A DNA stretch of 64,000 nt, from NCBI GenBank assembly GCA_018417955.1, contig JACTVC010000001.1:1798001-1862000 (forward strand), written 5' to 3'. Of this stretch, positions 36,501 to 48,030 are shown piece by piece (the stretch's first letter is position 1; every line of letters starts with the position of its first letter). The notes under the pieces are model-generated. The model was not told where the DNA came from. It was given only the letters and a program-made list of their open reading frames with translations, and ran no database searches. This DNA is from Laccaria trichodermophora. Its lineage: Eukaryota; Basidiomycota; Agaricomycetes; Agaricales; Hydnangiaceae. The position numbers were made by a program, and so were the translations under genes.

Positions 36501-39500
36501 AGTGGACACTACAAACTTTTGTAGTCTAAAAAGCGGACACTACAAACTTTTCTAATAAAAAAGCGCACACTACAAACTTTTGTAGTCTATAAAAGCAGAC
36601 ACTAGAAACTCTTCTAATAAAAAAGCAGACACTACAAACTTTTTGTGGTCTAAAAAGTGGACACTATAAGCTTTTTTGATAAGGTGTACACTACAAACTT
36701 TTGTAGTCTGAAAAAGTGGACACTACAAAATTTTCTGATGGAAAAGCACTAACCCTAACTTTGTAGTCTTGTAGTCTAAGTCCAACTTTTGTGGTCTTTT
36801 GTAGTCTATCAGTAAACTTTGTAGTCTATGTCTGACTTTTATAGTGTTTTGTAGTCTCTATCTATCAGTAAACCTGGTAGTCTATATCTGACTCTTGTAG
36901 TCTGTCAGTGTCAATTGCTCTTTCATGGAATGCACCATCCTTTTTTGGTCATTTTTCCCACAATATGATATTTGTTGCCCTTTCATTTAGCTTTCTAAAT
37001 GTGTTGGAATCATGTTATTTACAACAGGAGCACTTCACAACATAATTCAAACAGATTCAGGAAGCTACAGTGTAGGGCTACAAATTTCGTTTTTTGACCA
37101 TTTTAGGAAATTGGTCATGTGATCACCCTCCCAACAACCCATGTGATACATATCATCATTATTATCTAGTTTTGGTAATGAAAGTGCCAGGGAGCCTAAT
37201 GAAATATCCTAATGAAAGTGCCAGGAAGCCTAATGAAATATTCTGATGAGAATTCCATGAAATGGTAATGAAAGAGTCAAGGAGCTGAATGAAATATCCC
37301 AATGAAAATTCTAAGAAAATCTAATGAAAGCGCCAAGGAGCCTAATGAAATATCCTAATGAAAATTCTAAGAAAATCTAATGAAAGCGCCAAGGAGCCTA
37401 ATGAAATATCCTAATGAAAATTCTATGAAATGGTAATGAAAGAGGGAAAGGAGCCTAATGAAATATTCTAATGAAAATTCTATGAAATGGTACTGAAAAA
37501 GTGAAGGAGCCTAATGAAAAATTCTAATGAAAAATCTAAGAAATGGTAATGAAAAAGTGAAGGAGCCTAATGAAATATTCTAATGAAAATTCTATGAAAT
37601 GGTAATGAAAAAGCGAAGGAACCTAATGAAATATTCTAATGAAAATTCTATGAGATGGTAATGAAAGAGGGAAAGAAGCCTAATGAAATATCCTAATGAA
37701 AATTCTAAGAAATGGTAATGAAAAAGTGAAGGAGCCTAATGAAATATCCTAATGAAAATCCTAAGAAATGGGAATGAAAAAGCGAAGGAGCCTAATGAAA
37801 TATTCTAATGAAAATTCTATGAAATGGTAATGAAAAAGTGAAGGAGCCTAATGAAATATTCTAATGAATATTCTATGAAATGGGAGGTCTTAGCAGTGCC
37901 CCCCCTATTCCTGCAGGAATCCGGTCATTCCGGTGGAATTCCGGTGGATTCCGGTGGAATGGAATTTAGCAGAAGGCCCTGCTAAATTATTTATTCCGGT
38001 GGATTCCGGAATGTACACCGGAATGTTCCCCGGAATGGGCAGGAATAGCATTCCGTGGAATGGGCAGGAACTGCAATCTGGTTATTTTATTGTTTTGTTA
38101 TGTATTATAGTTTGTTTATTTCCGATGGATAACAAATAATATCTGTTTGGCAACCATGCTCACCAAACATGACCACCCTCTTCCTCCCACCACCACCATG
38201 CTCGTCACCGCCGCCAACACCACGCCATCACCATCACCCATAGCCACCACCACCCACGTCACTCGTTTATCACCCATGGCCACCACGACCACCAACATCG
38301 ACCACGCCGCCCTTCAACAACAATGCGGCGACGCCACGTCACGAAACAAGGAGCATCAGAACCCACGAAAACGACCCCCCCCGCTCACAAAAACACCCCA
38401 ACACCCACGAAAACGACGCCCCGCCCACGAAACGACGCCCAGCACCCACGTACACCACCAGCGGACACAAAACAACGGCCAACGGATGCAAAACAGCACC
38501 CGCGGACACGAAAACACCCAACGGGACAGAAAACAACGACCAACGGACACACGTACACCGCCCGTGGACACGTAACAACACCCAGCGGACACGAACGACA
38601 CCCACCGCCCACGAATGACACCCACCGCCCACGAATGACACCCACCGCCCACGAACGACATCCAGCGCCCACGAACGACACCCAGCGCCCGCCACAGACG
38701 ACAACGACGACGTGTCCACGTCAACGACGACAACGGGACGACGTGTCCACGCCAACACGTCTACGACACCCAGCACCCACACAACGATGCTACGGACGAC
38801 GACGACGCGACGACGTGTTCACGCCGACGTGTCTACAATCATGTACACTACACCCCTCCCTCTCCCTCACTCCCCTCCTTCCCCTCCCCATCACCCCTTC
38901 CCCTCCCTCCCCTCTCCATCACTCCCTTCCCCTCCCTCCCTTCTCCATCACCCCCTCCATCACTCTCTACCCCTTCCTACCCCTTTCCTTCTCCATAACC
39001 TGCTCCCCTTGTCCTCACCCCCTTTCCTTGTACCTCTCCTTCCTTAAATATACATAGATTGTGTATAGTAGTATATAATAAAATATGTTTTATGTCATTT
39101 TAAAGACATTATAAGTTGGTTTGTTTGACTTCAAATTTATTCTGAGTATTAAGTTGGTTATTAAGTCACATGACTTTAGCTGATCAGGACATGTACTGGT
39201 AAATTTACATGAGTTCAGAGGATTCCAGTGGAATCCAGAGTAATTCCTGTGGATTCCTGTGGAATTCCTGTGGATTCCTGTGGAATTCCACTGGAATTCC
39301 GCTGGAATGACTGAATTCCTGCAGGATTCCTGCAGGAATAGGTGGGGCACTGTAAAGTACTGTGAAATGGTAATGAAAAAGTGAAGGAGCCTAATGAAAT
39401 ATTCTAATGAATATTCTATGAGATGGTAATGAAAAAGCGAAGGAACCTAATGAAATATTCTAATGAAAATTCTATGAAATGGTAATGAAAGAGGGAAAGA

Positions 39501-40305
39501 AGCCTAATGAAATATCCTAATGAAAATTCTAAGAAATGGTAATGAAAAAGTGAAGGAGCCTAATGAAATATCCTAATGAAAATCCTAAGAAATGGGAATG
39601 AAAAAGCGAAGGAGCCTAATGAAATATTCTAATGAAAATTCTATGAAATGGTAATGAAAAAGTGAAGGAGCCTAATGAAATATTCTAATGAATATTCTAT
39701 GAAATGGTAATGAAAAAGTGAAGGAGCCTAATGAAATATTCTAATGAATATTCTATGAGATGGTAATGAAAAAGCGAAGGAACCTAATGAAATATTCTAA
39801 TGAAAATTCTATGAAATGGTAATGAAAGAGGGAAAGAAGCCTAATGAAATATCCTAATGAAAATTCTAAGAAATGGTAATGAAAAATTGAAGGAGCCTAA
39901 TGAAATATCCCAATGAAAATTCTATGAAGTGGTAATGAAAAAGCGAAGGAGCCTAATGAAATATCCTAATGAAAATTCTATGAAATGGTAATGAAAAAGC
40001 AAAGAAGTCTAATGAAATATCCTAATGAAAATTCCAAGAAATGGTAATGAAAAAGTGAAGGAGCCTAATGAAATATTCTAATGAAAATTCTATGAAATGG
40101 TAATGAAAAAGCGAAAGAGCTCAATGAAATATCCTCATGATATCTCATTATCCTTGCCTATATCTTATGAAAGATTCCAGTGATAAATTGAATGAAATAG
40201 ATGGGCAATCCTAATGAGATGCCTTTCATAAAACCTGTGGCAGTATACACATCGGCTCTTGGACAGTTGTCATAGATTAATCATAAATAGTGGTAGCCAC
40301 TAGTG
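33600..40305. mobile_element. Pal3, palindromic element, 6.7 kb with nested E2
   Basis: Left end GACTGGTGGCTACC, right end (inward) CACTAGTGGCTACC, flanked by TGCTAGC at 33,593-33,599 and 40,306-40,312. Each arm holds many tandem units of about 55-60 bp with TTTCATTACCATTTCATAG and TTCATTAGGCTCCTTC, a block with GACCAATTTCCTAAAATGG also found in Pal1, and CTACAAAAGTTTGTAGTG units. The loop is about 35.9-36.25 kb. E2 is inserted in the right arm. Pal3 breaks an exon of the hAT transposase; rejoining over one target copy gives NRLARIVLHLLD. Confidence 0.9.
37884..39362. mobile_element. E2, inverted second copy of E1
   Basis: 1,479 bp, nearly identical to E1 in the opposite orientation, with the same two ends and flanked by TGAAATGG at 37,876-37,883 and 39,363-39,370. 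It inserted into an AATGG-containing repeat unit of Pal3, so it is the youngest layer there. Its main difference from E1 is fewer minisatellite units near one end. Confidence 0.88.
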
Positions 40306-42051
40306 TGCTAGCCTGTTTCCGTTGTGGCTTCCTCGAAGACAGTGAAATGCGATGAGTGAAGAGTGCAGCTGGAGACCCTTGGTTGACTTGTCTCTATGGA
40401 TCCAATGTGCGGTAATGGCCAAGTATGGGTACCGTGCTTTTGTTGACCAAATATCCGCTGTGTAGGAAATTTGTCCTGGCGCATCCTAGAGTGATCAGTG
40501 AATACAAGGAAACAAAGTGGTCACTCAAAACAACATACCGCTAATTCCTGTTTCAGAACCTTGAAATACGCATGCCACACCTTGATAATGGATTCGTGCA
40601 TCTTCGTTTGGTGGGGAATGTCTTTATCCTCGAGGTCCTCACGTAAAAGCAAGAGGAGCTGTCGAAATTCTGGGCATTCAACAACATTAATAGACTACAA
40701 AGAAGGTTAGAGTAATACCAAACATTAAAAGTCCTTTACCAACCTGATCGTCTGCAATGATGAAATTCAAAAGATGCTGTATCAATGCCTCCTGCGAAAA
40801 TGGCGGACGTTGCGCTCCATGTCCAGGGGGCATGGAGGCTGTTCCAAATTCGCTCATGAGTGCAGGGACTTTCCATTTCATTTCATGACACTTCTGGAGA
40901 TAGGAATCCTTGTGGCGGCTTAGCAGGTGATTGTGCAATGGACTATTTGCGGTGTTCGCTGAGAAGCTGCCTGCACCTGGGCGCAAGTCTGTCCCATTCA
41001 TCCTAAATAACAATCCTTGTCAGTACAATGTCTAAAATTATGGAGGACCACGTACTTGCATAGCTTACATAGAGTTCTGCTTATTGGAGGCACCTTAGAT
41101 CCACGTTCAAAGAAAAAATCAATATCTGGGGCTGTTCGACTCCGTGAGGATTCTGAGGCTCGCTCAGAGGGTGTGACAGGTCTGGTGGAGGCAGCAGAGC
41201 CATCTACAGGCTCGACACTCGCAGGAGAGATCGGTCATTGTATGTGCTGTACATCTTATCGCCAGAATGTACATCCAAGGGAGTGAAGTCGAATTCTTCT
41301 CCAGAACCGGATTCTTCATGAAGGTTGACTGGCGCTGCTCTGTGGCCAGCTGTACGAGGAGGTGCTGGTTGCTGTGTTGTTTTTCTGCCTCTACCTCGGG
41401 CCATTAAGGAAGCTGGGTGGTTTACAGGGTTAGAGATGTTGTTCGGTACTTTATACAGAAGTATGGCTTAAACATAGCACTTCGCATGCTGTTAGAGCGT
41501 GTTTCTATCGGAATTAATGTAACAGTTAATTCAATCGGTATCTAATTGAATGTCTCATCCACCAAGGCGTTACAGATAACTAACTTGAGGCTGTACAGCC
41601 AAAAATGTCGAACGTGATTGGATTAAGCCAAGTACACCCTCAATCGGGGAGCTGTTGAGTAGCTTCATCCAGTTCAGCAGGGTTCTTGTTATTGATGAAA
41701 TCGTTTACAAGCATGTTAGTACTACGAAAATAATTTGAGGCATGATCGACATACTGAATCTATTATCCTCTGATCCTCCATCCACATTGTCGTCGCATTG
41801 TCCACACCAGCCTCAGTTGAAAAACTTGCAAAGGGCATGAGGAATCTGCCTAGAAAGCAAGATGAACATGCATTTGATAGCGATGAAGTAAGGCTGACCT
41901 TTATCCATACAAAGGGACACAAGAAGGCTTCTTCGGCGTGATCGATAGACCCATGGCAATCATAGAGTATTCTAATCCCATACCAAGGCTTGGGGTCCAC
42001 GGATCAATGTGCATTATCCACCAGGTGCATCACTGATCGCATATCTGGGTG

Positions 42052-42300
42052 TGTCACCCATCGCGTGCCCGGGCATGTCACCCATCACGTGCCTGGGCAT
42101 GTCACCCATCGCGTGCCCAGGCATGTCACCCATTGCATGCCCAGGCATGTCACCCATTGCATGCCTGGGCATGTCACCCATTGCATGCCTGGGCATGTCA
42201 CCCATTGCGTGCCTGGGCATGTCACCCATTGCGTGCCTGGGCATGTCACCCATCGTGTGCCTGGGCATGTCACCCATTGCGTGCCCAGGCGCATTATCCA
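42052..42300. repeat. 24-bp minisatellite
   Basis: About ten tandem units of the type TCACCCATTGCGTGCCTGGG plus CATG, followed by about four degenerate ones to 42,390. Units differ mainly by CG/TG and CG/CA exchanges. Because 24 is a multiple of 3, several frames stay open on both strands; these are not genes. Confidence 0.9.
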
Positions 42301-43081
42301 TCACGTGCCCAGACGCATTATCCATTGTGCGTTCCAGACGCAATAACGATCGTGCGTTCCAAACGCATTAACAATTGCATGTTCAGGCACATTAACCAAC
42401 TCAGTGTGTATCTAATCGTGTTGTCTATCCATCATGTATGTACTGTTGAACTGTTTGAGCATCTCCGTCATCAGCCATTTCTTTCAGTTATGAGACATAG
42501 ATGGCGGTGTTAGACGCAAAAGATTCTTGAGGAAAATGCTCGTGTATTGACAAGATCTGTGTTAGATGATCAGCCGAGCTCCTTAAGAGGTTGAAGAGAG
42601 GATCCGCGGCGCCGAGGAAACGAGATTCTCACCGTGCAAAATAACAGTCTTCGTTGTTGAAGAGAAAACGGCGGCGCCTGGAAGACTGCTATTTGAAGAG
42701 AGGTGAGAATTCGTCCTACAAAGGGGAAGCACAGTGCGCTTACCTGGGATGTCTCACAAGAGCTGACTCAAGCGTCGCGAAGAGGAGTATTATTCAATGT
42801 ACGGCGGTGCCGCTAATCAATTCGGCGAGGCTGAATTCAAACGAGCTGGGCCCACAGGCCTCCGAAAATACTGCCCTCCATTGGAACCCACATTTACGTC
42901 GATATGTATGTACGCACAACATTATATGTCTTTTATTACGGCCTTTTCATAGCTCATTCAACTATTTTAATGGTAGTAAATGGGTATCATTACTGCGTGT
43001 CTATCTATAGTAATTTAACTACTACGTGTAAGGTTGAGGGAGGGATGGGGGAAGGAAAAGAAAAGTGAAAAACGTTCCAGT

Positions 43082-43253
43082 GCTATATATCCAGGGCACT
43101 TTAGGGCCGCTTTTGATTTAGGGCAGGCATGGAATGTTGAGGGCAGGCATAGAATGTTGAGGGCAGGCATAGAAGAATGTTTCTACACCTGCCCTCAACA
43201 TTCCATGCCTGCCCTAAATCAAAAGCGGCCCTAAAGTGCCCTGGATATATAGC
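43082..43253. repeat. Perfect 66-bp inverted repeat (foldback)
   Basis: Arms 43,082-43,147 and 43,188-43,253 are exact inverse complements (66 of 66), around a 40-base loop. Each arm starts GCTATATATCCAGGGC. The loop contains more copies of the arm-end unit (GGCAGGCATAGAATGTTGAG). It may be a small foldback transposon; no clear target duplication was found. Confidence 0.9.
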
Positions 43254-43938
43254 GCTTCAGCGTTTTGCGTGTTTCTTTTCCTTTCCTCCCCACTCGTTGT
43301 TTCCCCTCTGTGGTTGCTCCCCCCCCCTCTCGTATATAGACGTATATAGATGTATATAGACCTCACAAGACCCGTATATAGACTTTACATACAATTATAT
43401 ATGCTTATTGTATGCAATATATATTTTAAATGCGTCGTCACAAATACAGAGCACGCTAAGTTCCCCCTCCCATAATCCATTCATTACACATAGTATCATT
43501 GATGAGGGTAAAACACACCAAGGATAACAGGTAAGCCTTCAACACCTACATATCTCATTGTAACTAATCTAATAACAATCGACTCCTTTTATTCAGCCCA
43601 CGACGAAATGAGTACGGAATGCCGCCGTGGCTGTCCTTTTCGGCGAAAAGCGGTACTCATGTGATGGAAAGCAACTGGCCCTAAAGTCAACGAAAGACAA
43701 AACAGCGCACAAACAATCTCGAGCTTCTTTCCCATCTTCGTGCAGCATCCGTGTAGTTTGTAGAGTCTATAGCTTTTAGAAACATTTGTGTGTGCTAGTA
43801 ACTGAATTCCAGATGACTGTAATGTAATAGAAATGCAAGGAAATCCTCATGGAAGCAGAATACCCTGAGAGACCAACGAAACACATAAAGCTCGAGGCAA
43901 GTCCCCCTTATTCTTGTGAGATTGATTAGCAAGCTAAT

Positions 43939-46453
43939 CATGCAACAGAACCCAGAAGTTCTTCAATTTTTGGATCTCGAAGCTGAAGTGTCAGAGGCGG
44001 AAACCGATGATGAGAATAATGGCAACGAAGGTGTGTATCATACGTTGTAACGATAGCTACTACACTTCTAATCATTTTCAAGGTGATCTTATCGACGACG
44101 ATGAAGACATCGATGATTCGATCTCAGGAGATGCGCACCGCAACCTTCTCTGTGAAGTGTTGATGCTGTCCGATGACGATGTGTTTTGGGAAAGCTTTCT
44201 CGAGTGTGTTACGGCTCATCGACACATTGCGGAAGAAGACATTCAAGATATCGGAAAAGTGTTTTTATGGGTGGTGCTTGTCAAGGTAACGCTAATCCAA
44301 TCTTTGAAGCTCATATTTATAAGGACTTTTCTACTTAGCCTGGGTATGAGGAGGGGATAGTCTTTCGAGTCCATCGGCGGCTCATGGACCCTAGGTTTCC
44401 TGCACAGTTTCGACCCCCAGCGGTCTTTGGTTGGAAGGCTCTACCTGGTAGAGTGTTTTTTGAAGGTGGTTCAGAGGAAATGATTCGACAAGTCTGTAAT
44501 GGCCTACCAAACGTGATGGTCTCGAAGACTTTCCACATACCCGATCCCAACCCCTCCATTTTCAATGTTCCAGATACCTTTCGGCCATGGCCTCATTCAT
44601 GGGTTCGACTGCACTGTGGGATCTACAAAGGAGATCTCGCCTACATTCGGGAGGTTACTACTTATTCAACATTGCTCATCAACCTCCTTGTGGTACCACA
44701 CGTTGATTATGACCCACCTGCCACCAAATTCAAAGGAAGCCGGCTTATCGCATATGAGGACAGAAATAATGAGAGGGACGACGAGTTTGCAGCGACCTAC
44801 AAGCCTGACCACAAGCTATATAGAAGAGCTTCAGCACCAGGGTGGCCTCGCCAAGCCCTCTTCAATCCGACACTGGCGAAGCAACGGTATCGACAGGCCT
44901 TTCAACAGCACAACAACCTGTTTTTATTCCGCGGAGTGTTGTATGATGCCGACGGATACGCCTATTTCTCAGAAGTCGACATGGATTGGTACACGGCAGA
45001 AGATGTAGTACCAACATTGAGTGAATTGGAACTTTTCAACGCCTGCTCGGACATTCCTCTCGACATCCGACAGCACACGATGGCGAGAATGTCAACCAGG
45101 ATCCTTCGGACAGGCGATGAGGTAAAAATCATGCACGGAGATTCAAGGGGGCTTCTTGGAACAATTATTGATGTAACGGAAGGCGAAGCCGTCGTCTTTT
45201 TGACAATGAAGGATGTAACAACTACCTTACCTTTTTCGTCGCTTCAAAAAGATCTCAAAGTAGGGGATGAAGTCCGCATTCTTTTGGGAGACCACGAAGG
45301 TGTTACAGGTTGGGTAGTGAATCAAAATGATGACTGTGTGTGCGTCTTTGATGACAGGACCCTTACTGAGGTGAATATCTTGCTTTATAATATATATAGC
45401 TCTTCTAACATTCTGTCATCTTGTAGATAGAGGCATCCCCTGGGATTGTTCAGTTCTTCACCTCCCCCTTCATCTTTGGAACGGGGTCCTCGGACTTGAA
45501 AGCTTCCTTCACAGATGCGCAAAAGCGTGTCATGATAGGGGACTCCAATAGTCACCTGGTAGGAAGACATGTGATGGTCACCCATGGGAATTTTAGAGGT
45601 TACCGAGGCAGAGTAAAAAGCACAATTGGTGAGAAAAGGGTCTTCGTCGAGCTTGAGGCGCTCCTCCAACACCCACAAATTTTGGACATCAGTTCTCTAT
45701 GCATCATGTAAGCCCATTCTCTTATTTTTCTGAATCGATACTAATTGGCTTCCAGTGCCGATGAAAGCCTTCAGCACCCCAGGCCTCGAGAGCTTCTTAC
45801 TGACTTTACTTACCCACTTGAACCAGCACCTCCGCCTGGTACTCTGGCAGGCTTTTTGTTCCCTGGTTACCCTTTGCCAGATTCGCAACCCTCAGTCCCA
45901 TATCCCGCTCCTTTCTGTGCACAGACTCCGGCCCTTGCAGGGCCATCTACTCCGCTTCCTAACTTGGAAGATATCCCAATGACCCCAGCTTGGAACCCAA
46001 GCTCACAAACCCCGCGCCGTGGTAATGATGGTAATTATGTTTCTGTTAGAAAGTCAATAGATACTGACAATTGTGGCAGCCTCTTCTCCATATTGGCTCA
46101 GAGATGGCTGCTTCGCCAACATGAGACTCAGCCTTCGTCTCATCAACACCAAACCTAATTTTCACAAGGGCGAGCACGAAGATAAGTGTGGGGAGTTCAA
46201 GGGAGTGGTCAGAGATGCGGTCAAGGTCCAGCTAGGCTTCAAAGTGTTGGAAGTGCCATTTCCATACCTTATACCTGAAAGGCCGGAGTGCAAATCCCAG
46301 GTCGTTACCACATTTACCAGTCCACATAAGGGGTTGCAGTTTAGAATTAAGGAGTTTGGTGAAGAATTTTGTGGCTGCTCAATTTTGAGATCAACAACGC
46401 TTTTGAGAAAGGTTGATGTCAAAATCGCCACCAATGAACTGGTAGTCACCTGA
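43939..46453 (+). CDS. Spt5-like NGN/KOW protein (hAT cargo candidate)
   Basis: Exons at about 43,939-44,032, 44,083-44,285 and 44,339-45,370, then further exons to TGA 46,453. The start MQQNPEVLQFLDLEAEVSEA leads an acidic N-terminus. An NGN-like domain follows (VFLWVVLVKPGYEEGIVFRV ... PGRVFFEGGSEEMI), then a KOW segment (WVRLHCGIYKGDLAYI), two more KOW units (GDEVKIMHGDSRGLLGTI, VGDEVRILLGDHEGVTGWV) and a fourth near 45,570. A Pro-rich stretch with TPAWNPSSQTP resembles the C-terminal repeat of Spt5, and a last domain begins SPYWLRDG. Spt5 is the RNA polymerase II elongation factor that binds Spt4 and nascent RNA. This copy looks intact but diverged, and lies inside hAT ends, so I infer a transposon-carried paralogue. 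Exons after 45,370 are approximate. Confidence 0.7.
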
Positions 46454-46796
46454 GACAGTCGGCGATAACCTACATATACCTTAGATATATTACAACTGCC
46501 TTAGACAGATTTTTTTGTATGTTTTACACATATCTTGATGGCAAGGTATATATATTCTAGATCTTATTGCAAGACTTTGAGGCTTGAGATGACTGAATGA
46601 ACAAACTTGAACACTCACTTATGACCGGCTTAGTCAGCTCCAGCCGGCTTCTTAGCCGGAGCTGGAACTAGCCGAGCTGTGGGAGCCATCACTCGGCGGT
46701 TCTGGCTGGGCTTCGGCTAAACTCGGCTCGGCTCCTGACTTGAGCTGGCTCCGAGCCGGAGCCGCGGCAACACTAGCTTGCCTTCCACAGAATCAA

Positions 46797-46885
46797 CAAA
46801 GAACCCCCTTCAAAACCTAGCAACCTCATCCAACACCTCCTCATCCCACAGCTTATCGCTCAACCCATCACTTGCGAGAATGAGT
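46797..46885 (-). pseudogene. PP2C phosphatase C-terminal fragment
   Basis: On the minus strand one frame reads HILILASDGLSDKLWDEEVL then DEVARF and a TGA. LILASDGL-x-D is the metal-binding Asp motif of PP2C-type protein phosphatases, closest in style to the Ptc7 branch. Only about 28 codons are convincing. It lies just outside the right hAT end. Confidence 0.5.
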
Positions 46886-47429
46886 ATGTTTCTTCACAGG
46901 GATGATGCACGTGTGTGCCGTTGATGAGGGTGGGAGGTGCAGTGTTTGTGGGTCTAGTTAGATTGGGTTGTTGTACTGGAAGAGAAGGGGGGTAAGAAGA
47001 AAATAAAACAGAGGAAGAAGAGAAGGAAAAAGAGGGAAAGAACATACGTTCCACCACTGTTCTTTTCAAGCACAGGGAGGGGGATGGTGCCGTTTGTGTT
47101 TATGGAAGATGATTTGGAGAGGTATGCCTGCGCCATGGTGGGCTTAGGAGCTTGACGTCAATCTTGTGAGTGTTTTGGGAGTGGTTTTGTTGAGTAGGAT
47201 GTGCTTCAGCCTCAGCTTCGGGTTGAGTTGACAATGGCGTGGCGCCTGGATGTGACGTGGTGGAGACAAAGGCACACGTTGGCAAACAAGGTGTAATCTG
47301 AGTAAATGAACTCAATCAGGTCAACAATGCAGTGAATATGGGTGTTCCCTTGCAAGGGTAAGGTGGATGGATGGTGGAGGCATCAACACTGCGTACATGG
47401 ATTGATAGGCATTTGACCACAAGATTTAT

Positions 47430-48024
47430 AGGCCACGTACCTCGTTGGCAAGTCTTCGCAAATGTGACCGTATTCCCACCGACACCACAAAATGTGTCCA
47501 ATATGGTATCGCACCGACAACGTTCTGCAATCTGGTCCACCATGCACTCCGGAGTAATGCTATACCACCCCTCTTCATCTCAAAGGCATCCTGGGAGCTG
47601 TGAGTATAACGAGAAGTACTGCATGAGCTGCGAAAAGTCTGTGCGATGTGAGGCCACATCAGGTGGAAGCGAATGGGGGACATACATTTTTCTAGGTGTT
47701 CCGGCACATCCGCAGCATTTGAGTAATGCAGCATCATGCATCAATGTTCAACCCTGTTGCATTGTATGCCTTGATCCACTTTCCATCCTGAATGCTAATT
47801 ATGGGCTGCTCCTGAACGACAATCTCAGAGCCATCATTCGCTTTGCACTTTTTTGTTGGCCTGCTCACCTCTACTACTGCTTCCTGAGCTGGGTTCCCCG
47901 GATCTTGCACATTGGTACCATTCACCACTTGGACCAGCTTCAACTTGGAGTCCAGGTTGGTTGTTGGCAAGGTGGGTCTTCGCTGATTCTTCGCAAACAC
48001 TGTCAGATGCAGTGAGCCAAACAA
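47430..48024 (-). pseudogene. TGS1 (trimethylguanosine synthase) fragment
   Basis: Minus-strand pieces in order: a Lys-rich N-terminal part ending GKWIKAYNATGL, then YSNAADVPEHLEK, an intron-like GTATGT...CACAG, QLMQYFSLYSQLPGCL, a TGA, DEEGWYSITPE and IAERCRCDTILDTFCGVGGN, then TFAKTCQRG. The last block is the SAM-binding motif I of TGS1, which hypermethylates snRNA and snoRNA caps. A frame change after NATGL, the in-frame TGA and the loss of everything after the TCQRG block show that it is dead. The stop position could be an old CGA codon. Confidence 0.65.
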
Positions 48025-48030
48025 GCGTCA

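Larger units (their letters stand above)
29641..41404 (-). pseudogene. hAT transposase, split by Pal2 and Pal3
   Basis: Reading on the minus strand: N-terminus MARGRGRKTTQQ at 41,404; a BED-like zinc finger (CKLC ... HNHLLSRH) near 41,050-40,900, spanning an intron; VVECPEFRQLLLLL near 40,670; the catalytic core start (YTADIWSTKARYPYLAITAHW) at about 40,450, then GSHNGNRLA; Pal3 falls inside this exon; ARIVLHLLD and GHWTLDN resume at 33,600-33,450; VRWDSLYFMINQF at about 33,040; DIIGFWA, an intron holding Pal2, then PILYAMALDYLPIQASSVPSERIFSS, the hAT C-terminal dimerisation signature, to the stop at 29,641. hAT transposases cut and paste DNA with an RNase H-like core. I saw no stop or frameshift apart from the Pal3 insertion, but did not verify every splice site. 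Confidence 0.85.
41405..43938. other. hAT interior without recognised gene
   Basis: Between the transposase start and the Spt5-like gene I see a 24-bp minisatellite (42,052-42,300), a perfect hairpin (43,082-43,253) and four GTATATAGAC repeats (43,333-43,382). The other open frames show no domain. If the two genes are divergent parts of one element, their promoters should lie here. Confidence 0.5.
29389..46774 (-). mobile_element. hAT element with transposase and Spt5-like cargo
   Basis: The left end TAGTGTTGCC (29,389-29,398) has its inverse GGCAACACTA at 46,767-46,774. Both subterminal zones are dense in AGCCGG / AGCTCGGCT-type motifs, as hAT transposase-binding regions often are. The transposase is on the minus strand (29,641-41,404) and the Spt5-like gene on the plus strand (43,939-46,453). 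Without Pal2 and Pal3 the element would be about 8.6 kb. I find no matching 8-bp duplication (TTCTCAAG on the left, GCTTGCCT on the right), and the right flank does not continue Gypsy-2 gag, so the two ends may not come from one clean insertion. Confidence 0.6.

Noticed and set aside
41990..42513. Six overlapping open frames of 69-154 codons with an MSPIACLG-type repeat
   Set aside because: They are translations of the 24-bp minisatellite, whose unit length is a multiple of three.
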